The notes beneath the pieces are model-generated. The model saw only the letters and a list, made by a program, of their open reading frames with translations, made no database searches and had not been told where the DNA came from. The translations under genes and the position numbers were made by a program. This document shows positions 52,172-60,035 of a stretch of 64,000 nt of DNA, one piece after another. Within the stretch, counting starts at the first letter, position 1; every line of letters begins with the position of its first letter. The DNA comes from JAJDXO01 sp965213765 (GTDB lineage Bacteria; Pseudomonadota; Alphaproteobacteria; Rhodospirillales; UBA2165): the NCBI GenBank assembly GCA_965213765.1, contig OZ243926.1, positions 4,216,001 through 4,280,000 on the forward strand, given 5' to 3'.

Positions 52172-54817
52172 ATGCTGGAAAAGGCCTACAATCCGAAGGA
52201 AGTCGAGGACAAACGCTACGCCCAATGGGAAGAGGCGGGTGCGTTCGCGGCCGGCCGGGCGCCGGACGGCGATCCATACACCATCGTCATTCCGCCGCCG
52301 AACGTCACCGGCAGCCTTCACATGGGCCACGCCCTCAACAACACCCTTCAGGACATTCTCATCCGCCACCACCGGATGCTCGGCCGCGACGCGCTCTGGC
52401 AGCCCGGAACCGATCACGCGGGGATCGCCACGCAGATGGTGGTCGAGCGTCAGCTTGAAGAGTCCGGCACCCACCGCCGGGAGCTGGGCCGCGAGGAATT
52501 CCTCAAGCGCGTATGGGGATGGAAGGAACAGTCCGGCGGCCTGATCCTCAATCAGCTCAAGCGGCTTGGCTCGTCCTGCGACTGGTCCCGCGAGCGGTTC
52601 ACCATGGACGAGGGCCTGTCCCGGGCCGTCCTCAGGGTTTTCGTCGAGCTTTACAAGCAGGGGCTGATTTACCGCGACAAGCGTCTGGTCAACTGGGACC
52701 CGAAGTTCCACACCGCCATCTCCGACCTGGAGGTGGAGCAGCGGGAAACCGTCGGCAAGCTCTGGTACTTCAAGTATCCGCTGGAGGACGGCGGCGGTCA
52801 TTTGACCGTGGCGACCACCCGGCCCGAGACCATGCTCGGCGATACGGCGGTGGCGGTGCACCCGGACGATCAGCGCTATACGGACCTCGTCGGCAGGAAC
52901 GTCATTCTGCCCATCGCCGAACGTCTCATTCCTATCGTGGCTGACGAATATTCCGATCCCGAGAAGGGTTCCGGCGCGGTGAAGATCACGCCGGCGCATG
53001 ATTTCAACGACTTCGAAGTCGGCATGCGCAACGGCCTGCCGATGATCAACATCTTCGATATGGAGGCGCGGCTGAATGAAAACGCGCCGGATGCCTATCG
53101 GGGGATGGACCGCTTCGATGCGCGGGACAGGATCGCCGCCGAGATGGACGGCCTCGGCCTGCTCGAGAAGGTCGAGGACAACGACATGGCCGTGCCCTAT
53201 GGCGACCGTTCGGGCGCGGTGGTCGAACCGTGGCTCACCGATCAGTGGTTCGTGGATGCGGCGGCGCTCGCCGGGCCTGCCATGGAGGCGGTGCGGTCCG
53301 GGCGCACCAAATTCGTGCCCGGGCATTGGGAGAACACCTATTTCTCATGGCTCGAAAACATCCAGCCCTGGTGCGTCTCCCGCCAGTTGTGGTGGGGCCA
53401 TCAGATTCCGGCGTGGTACGGGCCCGACGGCGAGATTTTCGTCGAGCTGTCCGAAGAGGAGGCGCTGGCCGCCGCCGAAGCGCATTACGGCAGGCTGGCC
53501 GAACTCACCCGCGACGAGGACGTTCTGGATACCTGGTTCTCCTCCGCCTTGTGGCCGTTCTCGACGCTGGGCTGGCCCGACGAGACGCCCGAACTCGAGA
53601 AGTACTACCCGACCGATGTCCTGGTGACCGGCTTCGACATCATCTTCTTCTGGGTCGCCCGGATGATGATGATGGGCCTCCACTTCATGGGAGACGTGCC
53701 GTTCCACACGGTCTACATTCACGCGCTGGTCCGTGACGAAAAGGGCCGGAAGATGTCCAAGTCCAAGGGCAACGTGATCGATCCCCTGGACCTGATCGGC
53801 GAGTACGGCGCCGACGCCATGCGCATGACGCTGGCCGCCTTCGCCGCCCAGGGCCGCGACATCAAGCTGTCCGCCGAACGGGTCGAGGGCTACCGGAATT
53901 TCGCCACCAAACTGTGGAATGCCGCCCGGTTCTGCGAGCACTACGAATGCCGGCCCGATCCCGGCTTCGATCCCGCCTCATGCACCCAAACCGTCAACCG
54001 GTGGATCGCCGGCAAGGTGGCCCAGGCCGCCGAAGACGTCACCCGCGGCCTCGACGAGTACAAGTTCAACGAGGCGGCGGGCGCCATTTATTCGTTTACC
54101 TGGGGGACCTTCTGCGACTGGTATCTGGAGTTCGCCAAGCCGGTCCTGCAGGAAGGGGGCGAAGCGGCGGCGGAAACCCGCAAGACCGCGGCCTGGGCCC
54201 TGGACCGGCTGCTCCATATCCTGCATCCCTTCATGCCGTTCATCACCGAGGAGCTTTGGGACCGGCTCGGCGACGGCCGCCCGTCCATGCTCATCGAGCG
54301 TCCGTGGCCCCGATTTGACGGCCTGACCGATGCGGATGCCGATGCGGATATGGACTGGGTGGTGCGCGCCATTACCCAGATCCGGTCGGTCCGCGCGGAA
54401 ATGAACGTGCCCCCGAAGGCCGAAATTCCGTTGGTGATCCGGGGCGGCGACGATGCGGCCAGGCGTTGCGCCGATGCCCACGGGGCGCTGCTGACCCGTC
54501 TCGCGCGTTTGTCCGCGATCGGCTTTTCGGACGCCGACGTCCCGCCCGGCTCCGTGCAGATCGTTCTCGACGGGGCGACGCTGGTTCTGCCGCTCGCCGA
54601 CGTCATCGACATCGGGGCCGAGAAGGCGCGGCTGGAGCGCGAGATCGACGGGCTCGACGGCGAGATCGCCAAGTTCGACAAGAAGCTCGCCAACGAAGGT
54701 TTCCTCGCCAACGCGCCGCCCGAGGTGGTCGAGGAGCAAAAGGAGCGCCGCGCGGCCGCCGCCCTCAAAAAGGACAGGATCGCCGAAGCCCTCGAGCGGC
54801 TATCCGGCGCCGGGTGA
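52172..54817 (+). CDS. valS: Valyl-tRNA synthetase
   Basis: An 881-residue class I aminoacyl-tRNA synthetase. It begins MLEKAYNPKEVEDKRYAQWE; the HIGH-type motif is PPPNVTGSLHMGHALN, the editing domain is in the middle, and the KMSKS loop is GRKMSKSKGNVIDPLD. A C-terminal coiled coil (KARLEREIDGLDGEIAKFDK) is typical of ValRS. The ATG at 52172 is used; 15 codons upstream are open but atypical. It charges tRNA-Val and edits threonine. Confidence 0.96.
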   Translation: MLEKAYNPKEVEDKRYAQWEEAGAFAAGRAPDGDPYTIVIPPPNVTGSLHMGHALNNTLQDILIRHHRMLGRDALWQPGTDHAGIATQMVVERQLEESGTHRRELGREEFLKRVWGWKEQSGGLILNQLKRLGSSCDWSRERFTMDEGLSRAVLRVFVELYKQGLIYRDKRLVNWDPKFHTAISDLEVEQRETVGKLWYFKYPLEDGGGHLTVATTRPETMLGDTAVAVHPDDQRYTDLVGRNVILPIAERLIPIVADEYSDPEKGSGAVKITPAHDFNDFEVGMRNGLPMINIFDMEARLNENAPDAYRGMDRFDARDRIAAEMDGLGLLEKVEDNDMAVPYGDRSGAVVEPWLTDQWFVDAAALAGPAMEAVRSGRTKFVPGHWENTYFSWLENIQPWCVSRQLWWGHQIPAWYGPDGEIFVELSEEEALAAAEAHYGRLAELTRDEDVLDTWFSSALWPFSTLGWPDETPELEKYYPTDVLVTGFDIIFFWVARMMMMGLHFMGDVPFHTVYIHALVRDEKGRKMSKSKGNVIDPLDLIGEYGADAMRMTLAAFAAQGRDIKLSAERVEGYRNFATKLWNAARFCEHYECRPDPGFDPASCTQTVNRWIAGKVAQAAEDVTRGLDEYKFNEAAGAIYSFTWGTFCDWYLEFAKPVLQEGGEAAAETRKTAAWALDRLLHILHPFMPFITEELWDRLGDGRPSMLIERPWPRFDGLTDADADADMDWVVRAITQIRSVRAEMNVPPKAEIPLVIRGGDDAARRCADAHGALLTRLARLSAIGFSDADVPPGSVQIVLDGATLVLPLADVIDIGAEKARLEREIDGLDGEIAKFDKKLANEGFLANAPPEVVEEQKERRAAAALKKDRIAEALERLSGAG

Positions 54818-54930
54818 GGGGGAGTCGAGCCGAATCCCTTCGCTCTTGCGGAGCTTCGGGAGACACTCCTACGCCTAAGCGCCTTCGACCGCCAAGCCGG
54901 GGTGGCCTGCCGCCCGAAGCCGGAGTCGTA

Positions 54931-54964
54931 GGGCGGCGTTTCGCGTATGGAGGCGAGCTATGCG
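54931..54964. repeat. Direct repeat flanking higBA, left copy
   Basis: GGGCGGCGTTTCGCGTATGG and the following AGGCGAGCTATGCG recur with few changes at 55686-55720. The copy covers the end and stop of higA. Confidence 0.8.
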
Positions 54965-55254
54965 TGCTTGAGTTCCGCTTCCTGTTCGGCGGCCTTCTGG
55001 TGCCGGCGCGCCCGCACGAGATCGTAGGCGGTCTGCCGCCGCAGCCAGAATTCGGCATTGGACCAGCCCGCCTTTTCGAGGCGAATCGCCATTTCCGGAG
55101 AGATTCCCGCATGGCCGTTGAGAACCCGCGATAGCGTATGACGGGCGACGCCCAGCCTCCGCGCTGCTTCGGTCACGCTCAATCCAAGCGGTTCCAGGCA
55201 GTTTTCACGGACGCCGCGGCCGGGATGCGGAGGATCGGTCATCGGCATAGGCAT
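54958..55254 (-). CDS. higA: HigA-type antitoxin (XRE family)
   Basis: A 98-residue protein with a helix-turn-helix (LGLSVTEAARRLGVARHTLS, RVLNGHAGISPEMAIRLEKA). The C-terminal WSNAEFWLRRQTAYDLVRAR is the standard HigA continuation. It binds HigB and represses the operon. ATG at 55254 is eight bases after the higB stop; later in-frame ATGs at 55248 and 55242 are possible. Confidence 0.9.
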   Translation of the reverse strand: MPMPMTDPPHPGRGVRENCLEPLGLSVTEAARRLGVARHTLSRVLNGHAGISPEMAIRLEKAGWSNAEFWLRRQTAYDLVRARRHQKAAEQEAELKHA

Positions 55255-55262
55255 GGCTCCCC

Positions 55263-55541
55263 TTAGTGGTAGTCGATCAAATCGACATCGAATGCATCGC
55301 CGTCCTCGAAGCGAAAGGTCATCCGCCAGTTTCCGGAAATCGCAATGCTCCAGTATCCCTTGCGGTCACCCCTCAGCGGGTGAAGCCGGTAGCCGGGCAG
55401 ATCGAGGTCGGAGGGCTTGCAGGCTTCGTCGAGGTCGGCCAGCGCCACCGCGACCCGGTCTGAAAGACTGGCCCCGATCCTGCTTGCATCTCCGCGCTCA
55501 TACATTCGCTTGAGGCCCCGATGACGAAAGTTCCGGATCAT
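55263..55541 (-). CDS. higB: HigB-type toxin (RelE superfamily)
   Basis: A 92-residue protein beginning MIRNFRHRGLKRMYERGDAS, with LPGYRLHPLRGDRKGYWSIA and GNWRMTFRFEDGDAFDVDLI, the typical end of HigB/RelE-like ribosome-dependent mRNA interferases. Toxin precedes antitoxin as is normal for higBA. The operon is complete. Confidence 0.92.
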   Translation of the reverse strand: MIRNFRHRGLKRMYERGDASRIGASLSDRVAVALADLDEACKPSDLDLPGYRLHPLRGDRKGYWSIAISGNWRMTFRFEDGDAFDVDLIDYH

Positions 55542-55550
55542 GTCAGTGTA

Positions 55551-55565
55551 TACCGTATGCCGGTA
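55551..55565 (-). promoter_or_regulatory. Candidate HigA operator
   Basis: The inverted repeat TACCG-TATGC-CGGTA lies 10 bp upstream of the higB ATG, the usual place for autoregulation. Confidence 0.55.
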
Positions 55566-55685
55566 CGGATATCAACGAGAGCCAACGAATCCCGGGGCTC
55601 ATGGCGGGCTGCGAGTCCCCCAATTCCCCCCTTGCCCCGGCTCCCGTCCGGGCTAAATGAATAGGCGTCTGCCGTCCCCTCGCCG

Positions 55686-55720
55686 GGGCGGCGTTTTGCG
55701 TATGGAGGGGGAGCTATGCA
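55686..55720. repeat. Direct repeat flanking higBA, right copy
   Basis: GGGCGGCGTTTTGCGTATGG then AGGGGGAGCTATGCAG; about 30 of 34 positions match the copy at 54931. Confidence 0.8.
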
Positions 55721-55737
55721 GCATTGTACGGGCAAAA

Positions 55738-55753
55738 TGGGAGGTACCTCCCA
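55738..55753. promoter_or_regulatory. 16-bp perfect palindrome, candidate operator
   Basis: TGGGAGGTACCTCCCA is fully self-complementary and lies just upstream of the 10-bp repeats, in the region before the monooxygenase genes. Confidence 0.5.
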
Positions 55754-55760
55754 AATGGGT

Positions 55761-55817
55761 GTCAATAAATGTCCATTAATGTCCATAAATGTCCATTAAT
55801 GTCCATGAATGTCCATG
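55761..55817. repeat. 10-bp tandem repeats (GTCCATNAAT), five to six units
   Basis: Units are GTCAATAAAT, GTCCATTAAT, GTCCATAAAT, GTCCATTAAT, GTCCATGAAT and a partial GTCCATG. The spacing is one helical turn, so a protein would meet all copies on one DNA face. The rest of the 539-bp region (55542-56080) has an AT-rich promoter-like segment at 55838-55860 and no convincing gene. Confidence 0.85.
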
Positions 55818-56080
55818 TCGCCGAAATGGCGCGAATTGGAATTTGGGTATAAATTATGCTTTTTCAACATCTTACCGATATGCGCTTGGTGCATGGCTCG
55901 CGCCCGGGGGGACCGGTCCCGGGCGGCGGCCCCGGAGGCGGACATGACGGCGGCCTCTATGCCATTGTGTCCCTGTTGGGCCGAAGCCTATACCGGAATG
56001 ATATGGCCCCGGCGGGTTGGGCATTTCCCCGCATGGACCGCTCTTGATACTCTCCGGCGAAATTGACGGGGGAAAAACCC

Positions 56081-57250
56081 ATGGACGATATGGGAACGGG
56101 AGCCGCCGCCGGGCGGGAGATACCCTCGCCGGCGACGCTGGTCGAGCGGGCGAAGGAGCTCATACCAACCTTGCGCGAGCGCGCCGGCGAATGCGAGACG
56201 CTGCGGCGCATGCCGGACGAGACCTTCGAGGACTATGAGAAGGCCGGAATCCTCAACGTCGTGAAAGCCAGGGACTTCGGCGGTTACGAGATGGGCTGGG
56301 ACGTGTTCTGCGAGATCTCCATGGAACTCGCCAAGGGGTGCGGCTCCAGCGCCTGGGTCTACGCGGTGCTCGGCGAGCATGCGCACACCGTCTGCACCTA
56401 CCCCATGCAGGCCCAGCACGATGTCTGGAGCGACGACCCGGACGCCCAGGTGGCCTCGGGCAACAGCCCCAACTGCAAAATGGAACGGACCGGCGGCGGC
56501 TGGCTGATCACCGGGCAGTTCAATTATTCCAGCGGCTGCGATCACGCGGACTGGCACCTGACCGGGATGCCGGTCGACGGCCAGCCGCTGAAAATCCTGG
56601 TGCCGCAGGCCGGCTGCGAAATCGTCGACAACTGGCACGTCATGGGATTGGCGGGCACCGGCAGCAAGGACATCAAGCTGGAGAAGGTGTTCATTCCGGA
56701 CCACCGGACAATTCCCATCGGAGAGCGGGGGCCCCGCTTCGACGATGCGGCGCTGTTCCGGCTCCCCCAATGGTCGGTCAACCCGTTTTGCCTGGCCTCC
56801 GTCGTCGTCGGCGTCGCCGAGGGGGCGGTGGAGCGTTTTACGGAAGAAATGAAGGAACGCTCCAGCCGGTTCGGCGCCAAGATCGCCGAGTTCCAGAGCC
56901 TGCAATTGCGGATCGCGGAATCGGCGGCCGAGCTGCACGCGGCCCGGCTGATGATCCTCAACGATCTCCGCGAGACCATGGAGTACTTCGAGGACAACGA
57001 AGAGCCGGACTTCTTCATGCTGGCCCGCAACAAGCGGGATATGGCCTATGCGCCCATGCTGGCGGCCAAGGCCATGGAGCGCATTTTCTACGCCGCCGGG
57101 GCCAATGGGCTGTTCCTCGACAACGACATCCAGCGGGCGTTCCGCGACGTCAATGCGGGCTCCAAACAGATCGCCCTCAACTTCGATATCAACGGCACCA
57201 CGTACGGCAAGATGGCCCTGGGGCTGGATCCCGCGCCCGTGCGGTGGTAG
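56081..57250 (+). CDS. Acyl-CoA dehydrogenase-fold flavin monooxygenase (class D), paralog 1
   Basis: A 389-residue protein similar to HsaA/HpaB-type class D monooxygenases. The N-terminal helical domain has FGGYEMGWDVFCEISMELAK, the beta domain has QFNYSSGCDHADWHLTGMP and WHVMGLAGTGSKDIKLEKV, and the C-terminal part (MKERSSRFGAKIAEFQSLQL, then RDVNAGSKQIALNF) is the acyl-CoA dehydrogenase type-2 domain. Such enzymes take reduced FMN/FAD from a separate reductase and hydroxylate aromatic or related compounds. No reductase gene is in view. The ATG at 56081 follows GGGGGAAAA. The next paralog starts five bases after the stop. Confidence 0.82.
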   Translation: MDDMGTGAAAGREIPSPATLVERAKELIPTLRERAGECETLRRMPDETFEDYEKAGILNVVKARDFGGYEMGWDVFCEISMELAKGCGSSAWVYAVLGEHAHTVCTYPMQAQHDVWSDDPDAQVASGNSPNCKMERTGGGWLITGQFNYSSGCDHADWHLTGMPVDGQPLKILVPQAGCEIVDNWHVMGLAGTGSKDIKLEKVFIPDHRTIPIGERGPRFDDAALFRLPQWSVNPFCLASVVVGVAEGAVERFTEEMKERSSRFGAKIAEFQSLQLRIAESAAELHAARLMILNDLRETMEYFEDNEEPDFFMLARNKRDMAYAPMLAAKAMERIFYAAGANGLFLDNDIQRAFRDVNAGSKQIALNFDINGTTYGKMALGLDPAPVRW

Positions 57251-57255
57251 CGCCG

Positions 57256-58404
57256 ATGGACGATGCAGGCGCCGCGCCGGCGAAGGCGACCGCCGCCGGC
57301 GTCATCGCGGCGGCGCGCGCCCTGGCGGCGGAGGTTCGGCCCCGCGCCCGGGAGACCGAGCGGCTCCGCCGCCTTCCCGACGAGACCGCGCGGGCGCTCC
57401 GCGAATCGGGCCTCATCCGGGTCTGCATGCCCCGCGAGTATGGCGGCTACGAGTTGGGCTGGGATGTCTTTTGCGAGGCGGCGATGGAACTGGCCCGCGG
57501 CTGCGCCTCGACCGCGTGGTGCTATGCGGTTTACGGCGAGCACGCTCACCGGGTCGGGCATTATCCGGCCGAGGCGCAGGACGAAGTCTGGGGGGACGGC
57601 CCGGATGTCCTGATTTCCTCCGGCAACAGCCCCGAAAGCGTGCTCGAGGAATCCGATGGCGGGTTCCGGCTCAACGGCCGGTTCGGCTTCTCCAGCGGCT
57701 GCGATCATGCCGCCTGGCACATTACAGGATCGATGAAGGCCCGCCGGCACATCATGTACCGGGCCGGGGACCGGGAGATCGACGACAACTGGCATGTCGC
57801 CGGGCTCGCCGGAACCGGCAGCAAGGATGTGGTGGTCAGGAACGCCTTCGTGCCGGCGCACCGGACCTACCCGTTCGGCCCCGGCGGACGCTTCGATCAG
57901 GGCGGGCTCTGGCGGCTCCCCCAATGGTCGGCGTTTCCCTTCGATCTCGCCTCGGTGCCGGTCGGCGTGGCGTTCGGCGTCATCGACCGGTTCACCGGCT
58001 GGATGAGCGAGCGGTCTTCCCGCTTCGGGGACAGGATCGCCGATTTTCAGAGCCTGCAATTGCGGCTCGCCGAATCCTCGGCGGAAGCGGAGGCGGCCAG
58101 GCGGGTCGTCCTGCATGACCTCCGGGAGTCCCAGGCGTGGCTCGAAGACCATGACGAGCTTGGACCCCGGTTGATGAACCGCAATAAGCGGGATATGGCG
58201 TTCGCCTGCCGGCTGGCGCTGAACGCGGTGGACCGGCTGTTCCATGCGGCCGGCGCGGCGGCCCTGTTCGAGAGCAGCGATTTGCAGCGCTGCTTCCGCG
58301 ACGCCCACGCCGGGGCTGCGCAATTGGCCCTCAATTGGGATGTTAACCTCACGGATTACGGCCGGGTCCAGCTTGGGCTGGAGCCGCTCAGCCCCCGGAA
58401 GTAG
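57256..58404 (+). CDS. Acyl-CoA dehydrogenase-fold flavin monooxygenase, paralog 2
   Basis: A 382-residue relative of the preceding gene, sharing YGGYELGWDVFCEAAMELAR, SSGCDHAAWHITGS, NWHVAGLAGTGSKDVVV, LPQWSAFPFDLASV and RSSRFGDRIADFQSLQLRLA. It probably arose by tandem duplication, and the two may act on related substrates or form a heteromer. The start ATG at 57256 is five bases after the previous stop. The same frame is open far upstream within paralog 1, but that is a GC-rich shadow. Confidence 0.82.
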   Translation: MDDAGAAPAKATAAGVIAAARALAAEVRPRARETERLRRLPDETARALRESGLIRVCMPREYGGYELGWDVFCEAAMELARGCASTAWCYAVYGEHAHRVGHYPAEAQDEVWGDGPDVLISSGNSPESVLEESDGGFRLNGRFGFSSGCDHAAWHITGSMKARRHIMYRAGDREIDDNWHVAGLAGTGSKDVVVRNAFVPAHRTYPFGPGGRFDQGGLWRLPQWSAFPFDLASVPVGVAFGVIDRFTGWMSERSSRFGDRIADFQSLQLRLAESSAEAEAARRVVLHDLRESQAWLEDHDELGPRLMNRNKRDMAFACRLALNAVDRLFHAAGAAALFESSDLQRCFRDAHAGAAQLALNWDVNLTDYGRVQLGLEPLSPRK

Positions 58405-58425
58405 CACCGTCAACCCGCACGGCTA

Positions 58426-58727
58426 CGGTCCGGACCCGATTAGGGGAGTCTCCTTTTTGCGCCCTCTCGCCCCGCTCCTATCCCCCGGGAAGGGGGCGAG
58501 GGGACCCGCCGAAATTCCCTCTCCCTCCGGGAGAGGGCCGGGGTGAGGGTGGGAATGAGGGTGAGGGTGATATGGAAATTCCCCCTCACCCAGCTACGGC
58601 TACGGCTACGGCTCGCTGGCTCGCCAAGCCTTCGCATCCCTCTCCCCCGGGAAGGGGCGAGGGACCTTGCGCCGCGCCGTCCGCAGCGCCGCAATACTCC
58701 CATGGCGGCTCAATCGAGTCCGGACCC
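58426..58727. repeat. Dispersed repeat copy R5, 302 bp, both ends present
   Basis: The left end CGGTCCGGACCCGATTAGG follows TA at 58424-58425. The right end, reversed, is GGGTCCGGACTCGATTGAG after the TA of the LysR stop. Inner text includes three gagaggg/ccctctc-type hairpins and ctacggctacggctacgg. It is the best-preserved copy and carries no gene. Confidence 0.75.
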
Positions 58728-59662
58728 TACAGCCGGTCACCAATTTCTTCGCAGACCTTTTTGATTTCCGCGATCATTTCCCGGCAGGCGGGCGACAGTT
58801 TGCCGAACTCCCGGGTCGTGAGGCGCACCGGCAGCAGGAAATCCTCGCTGGCGACCGGCAGCACCTTGATCAGGCCGGCTTTACGGTCTTCGTCGATCAA
58901 CTGGCGGGGCAGGATGGCGACCAGGTCCCGCTGCTTGACCAGGGCCACCGCGGTCATCGACGGATAGGCGCTGATGGGGCCGTCGGGCGGCACCAGGCCA
59001 TGGCGCCAAAAAGTGTTGTTGAGCCGGGTGCGGGCATTGGCGCCTTCCGCCGGCAAGATCCAATCCACATCGACCAGTTGCTTGATGTCGATGGATTCTT
59101 GCTTGGCCAGGGGATGCTGGCTCCGGACGACCACCACGGGGCGGATATTGGCTAGAATTTCCCTGGTCAGGCCGGGCGTTACGCCTTCGAGGGGCGCGGG
59201 CCCGAGGATAAAGTCGATCTCGCCGGCGAGCAGTCTGGCCGCCAGGGCCTCGAAGTCGCCGTCGATCAGCGTCACATCGAGATTTGGGCGCCGCTCGAAC
59301 ATCTTGTCGATGGCAAGGTGTGCGATGGTAAAGCCTTCATGCGGGCCGATCCCCATCCGCACTGTGCCGCTCCGCGCACCTCGGATGTCATCGAACTCCT
59401 CGGCGGCAAACCGGAGGTTGGCGTCGATGATCTTGGCGTAGTTGCAGAGGGTCTCACCGTATTTGGTCAGCACGATGCCCCGGGGCCCCCGTTCCATCAG
59501 CTTTACCTGCAGGTCGTCCTCGATCGCCCGAATGGACCGGCTGAGCGCCGGCTGGGCGATGGACAGCTGCTTGGCGGCCGCGCGAATGCTGCCGTTCTCG
59601 GCCACCGCAACCAGCTGGCGCAATTGCTTCAGTTGCAAATGAGACATGGGGTGATTGAGCAT
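58727..59662 (-). CDS. LysR family transcriptional regulator
   Basis: A 311-residue regulator. The N-terminal winged helix-turn-helix is LKQLRQLVAVAENGSIRAAA followed by KQLSIAQPALSRSIRAIEDD. The effector domain (about 95-300) has the periplasmic-binding fold typical of aromatic-compound regulators (RMGIGPHEGFTIAHLAIDKM). The ATG at 59662 follows GAGGAAGCC; an ATG five codons later is possible. It is divergent from the third monooxygenase and the ABC importer and therefore likely controls them. The TAG stop coincides with the end of repeat R5. Confidence 0.9.
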   Translation of the reverse strand: MLNHPMSHLQLKQLRQLVAVAENGSIRAAAKQLSIAQPALSRSIRAIEDDLQVKLMERGPRGIVLTKYGETLCNYAKIIDANLRFAAEEFDDIRGARSGTVRMGIGPHEGFTIAHLAIDKMFERRPNLDVTLIDGDFEALAARLLAGEIDFILGPAPLEGVTPGLTREILANIRPVVVVRSQHPLAKQESIDIKQLVDVDWILPAEGANARTRLNNTFWRHGLVPPDGPISAYPSMTAVALVKQRDLVAILPRQLIDEDRKAGLIKVLPVASEDFLLPVRLTTREFGKLSPACREMIAEIKKVCEEIGDRL

Positions 59663-59715
59663 CCCCGGCTTCCTCCCTCACCTTCGTTCCGCCCAATATA
59701 TACCGTCCGGGAATA

Positions 59716-59732
59716 TATGCCAGCCAGGCATA
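59716..59732. promoter_or_regulatory. Candidate LysR binding site (T-N11-A)
   Basis: TATGCC-AGCCA-GGCATA is a perfect inverted repeat containing the T-N11-A core, 54 bp upstream of the LysR start in the divergent region. Confidence 0.65.
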
Positions 59733-59948
59733 CCCCCGGCAGACATCGTATCTTCACGGCATGGCTCGGGGAGCTATGATTTCTCCGGCTTCGATTGCTG
59801 CGACAGCCGGGCAAAAGTCCGGGCGGGCGATCCGGTTTGGGGAGCGGAGAAGAATTGGCCGATATTCAGGCACTCGGAGAAATTTCAACACGCAGCGCGG
59901 TACGTCCGTCGCGCGAATTTTTTTGTGGTTTAACCTAAGGCGACACCT

Positions 59949-59989
59949 TGCCGCCGTATCCGTTTTGGGTACGGCGGCACTCTTTTTTT
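59949..59989 (+). terminator. Rho-independent terminator 47 bp before the third monooxygenase gene
   Basis: A perfect 10-bp stem TGCCGCCGTA/TACGGCGGCA with an 11-base loop is followed by CTCTTTTTTT. No plus-strand gene ends before it, so it may act as an attenuator in a leader of up to 300 nt that starts near the LysR operator. It could also end a small RNA. The remainder of 59663-60035 holds no gene I can support. Confidence 0.75.
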
Positions 59990-60035
59990 GAGACTGATTC
60001 CGGGGGGACCGGATGATGAAGGTGATCAAGGACGC

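Noticed and set aside
56338..57255. Upstream extension of the second monooxygenase frame (688 codons in all)
   Set aside because: The extension overlaps paralog 1 in another frame and shows only GC-rich, arginine/glycine-rich shadow sequence.
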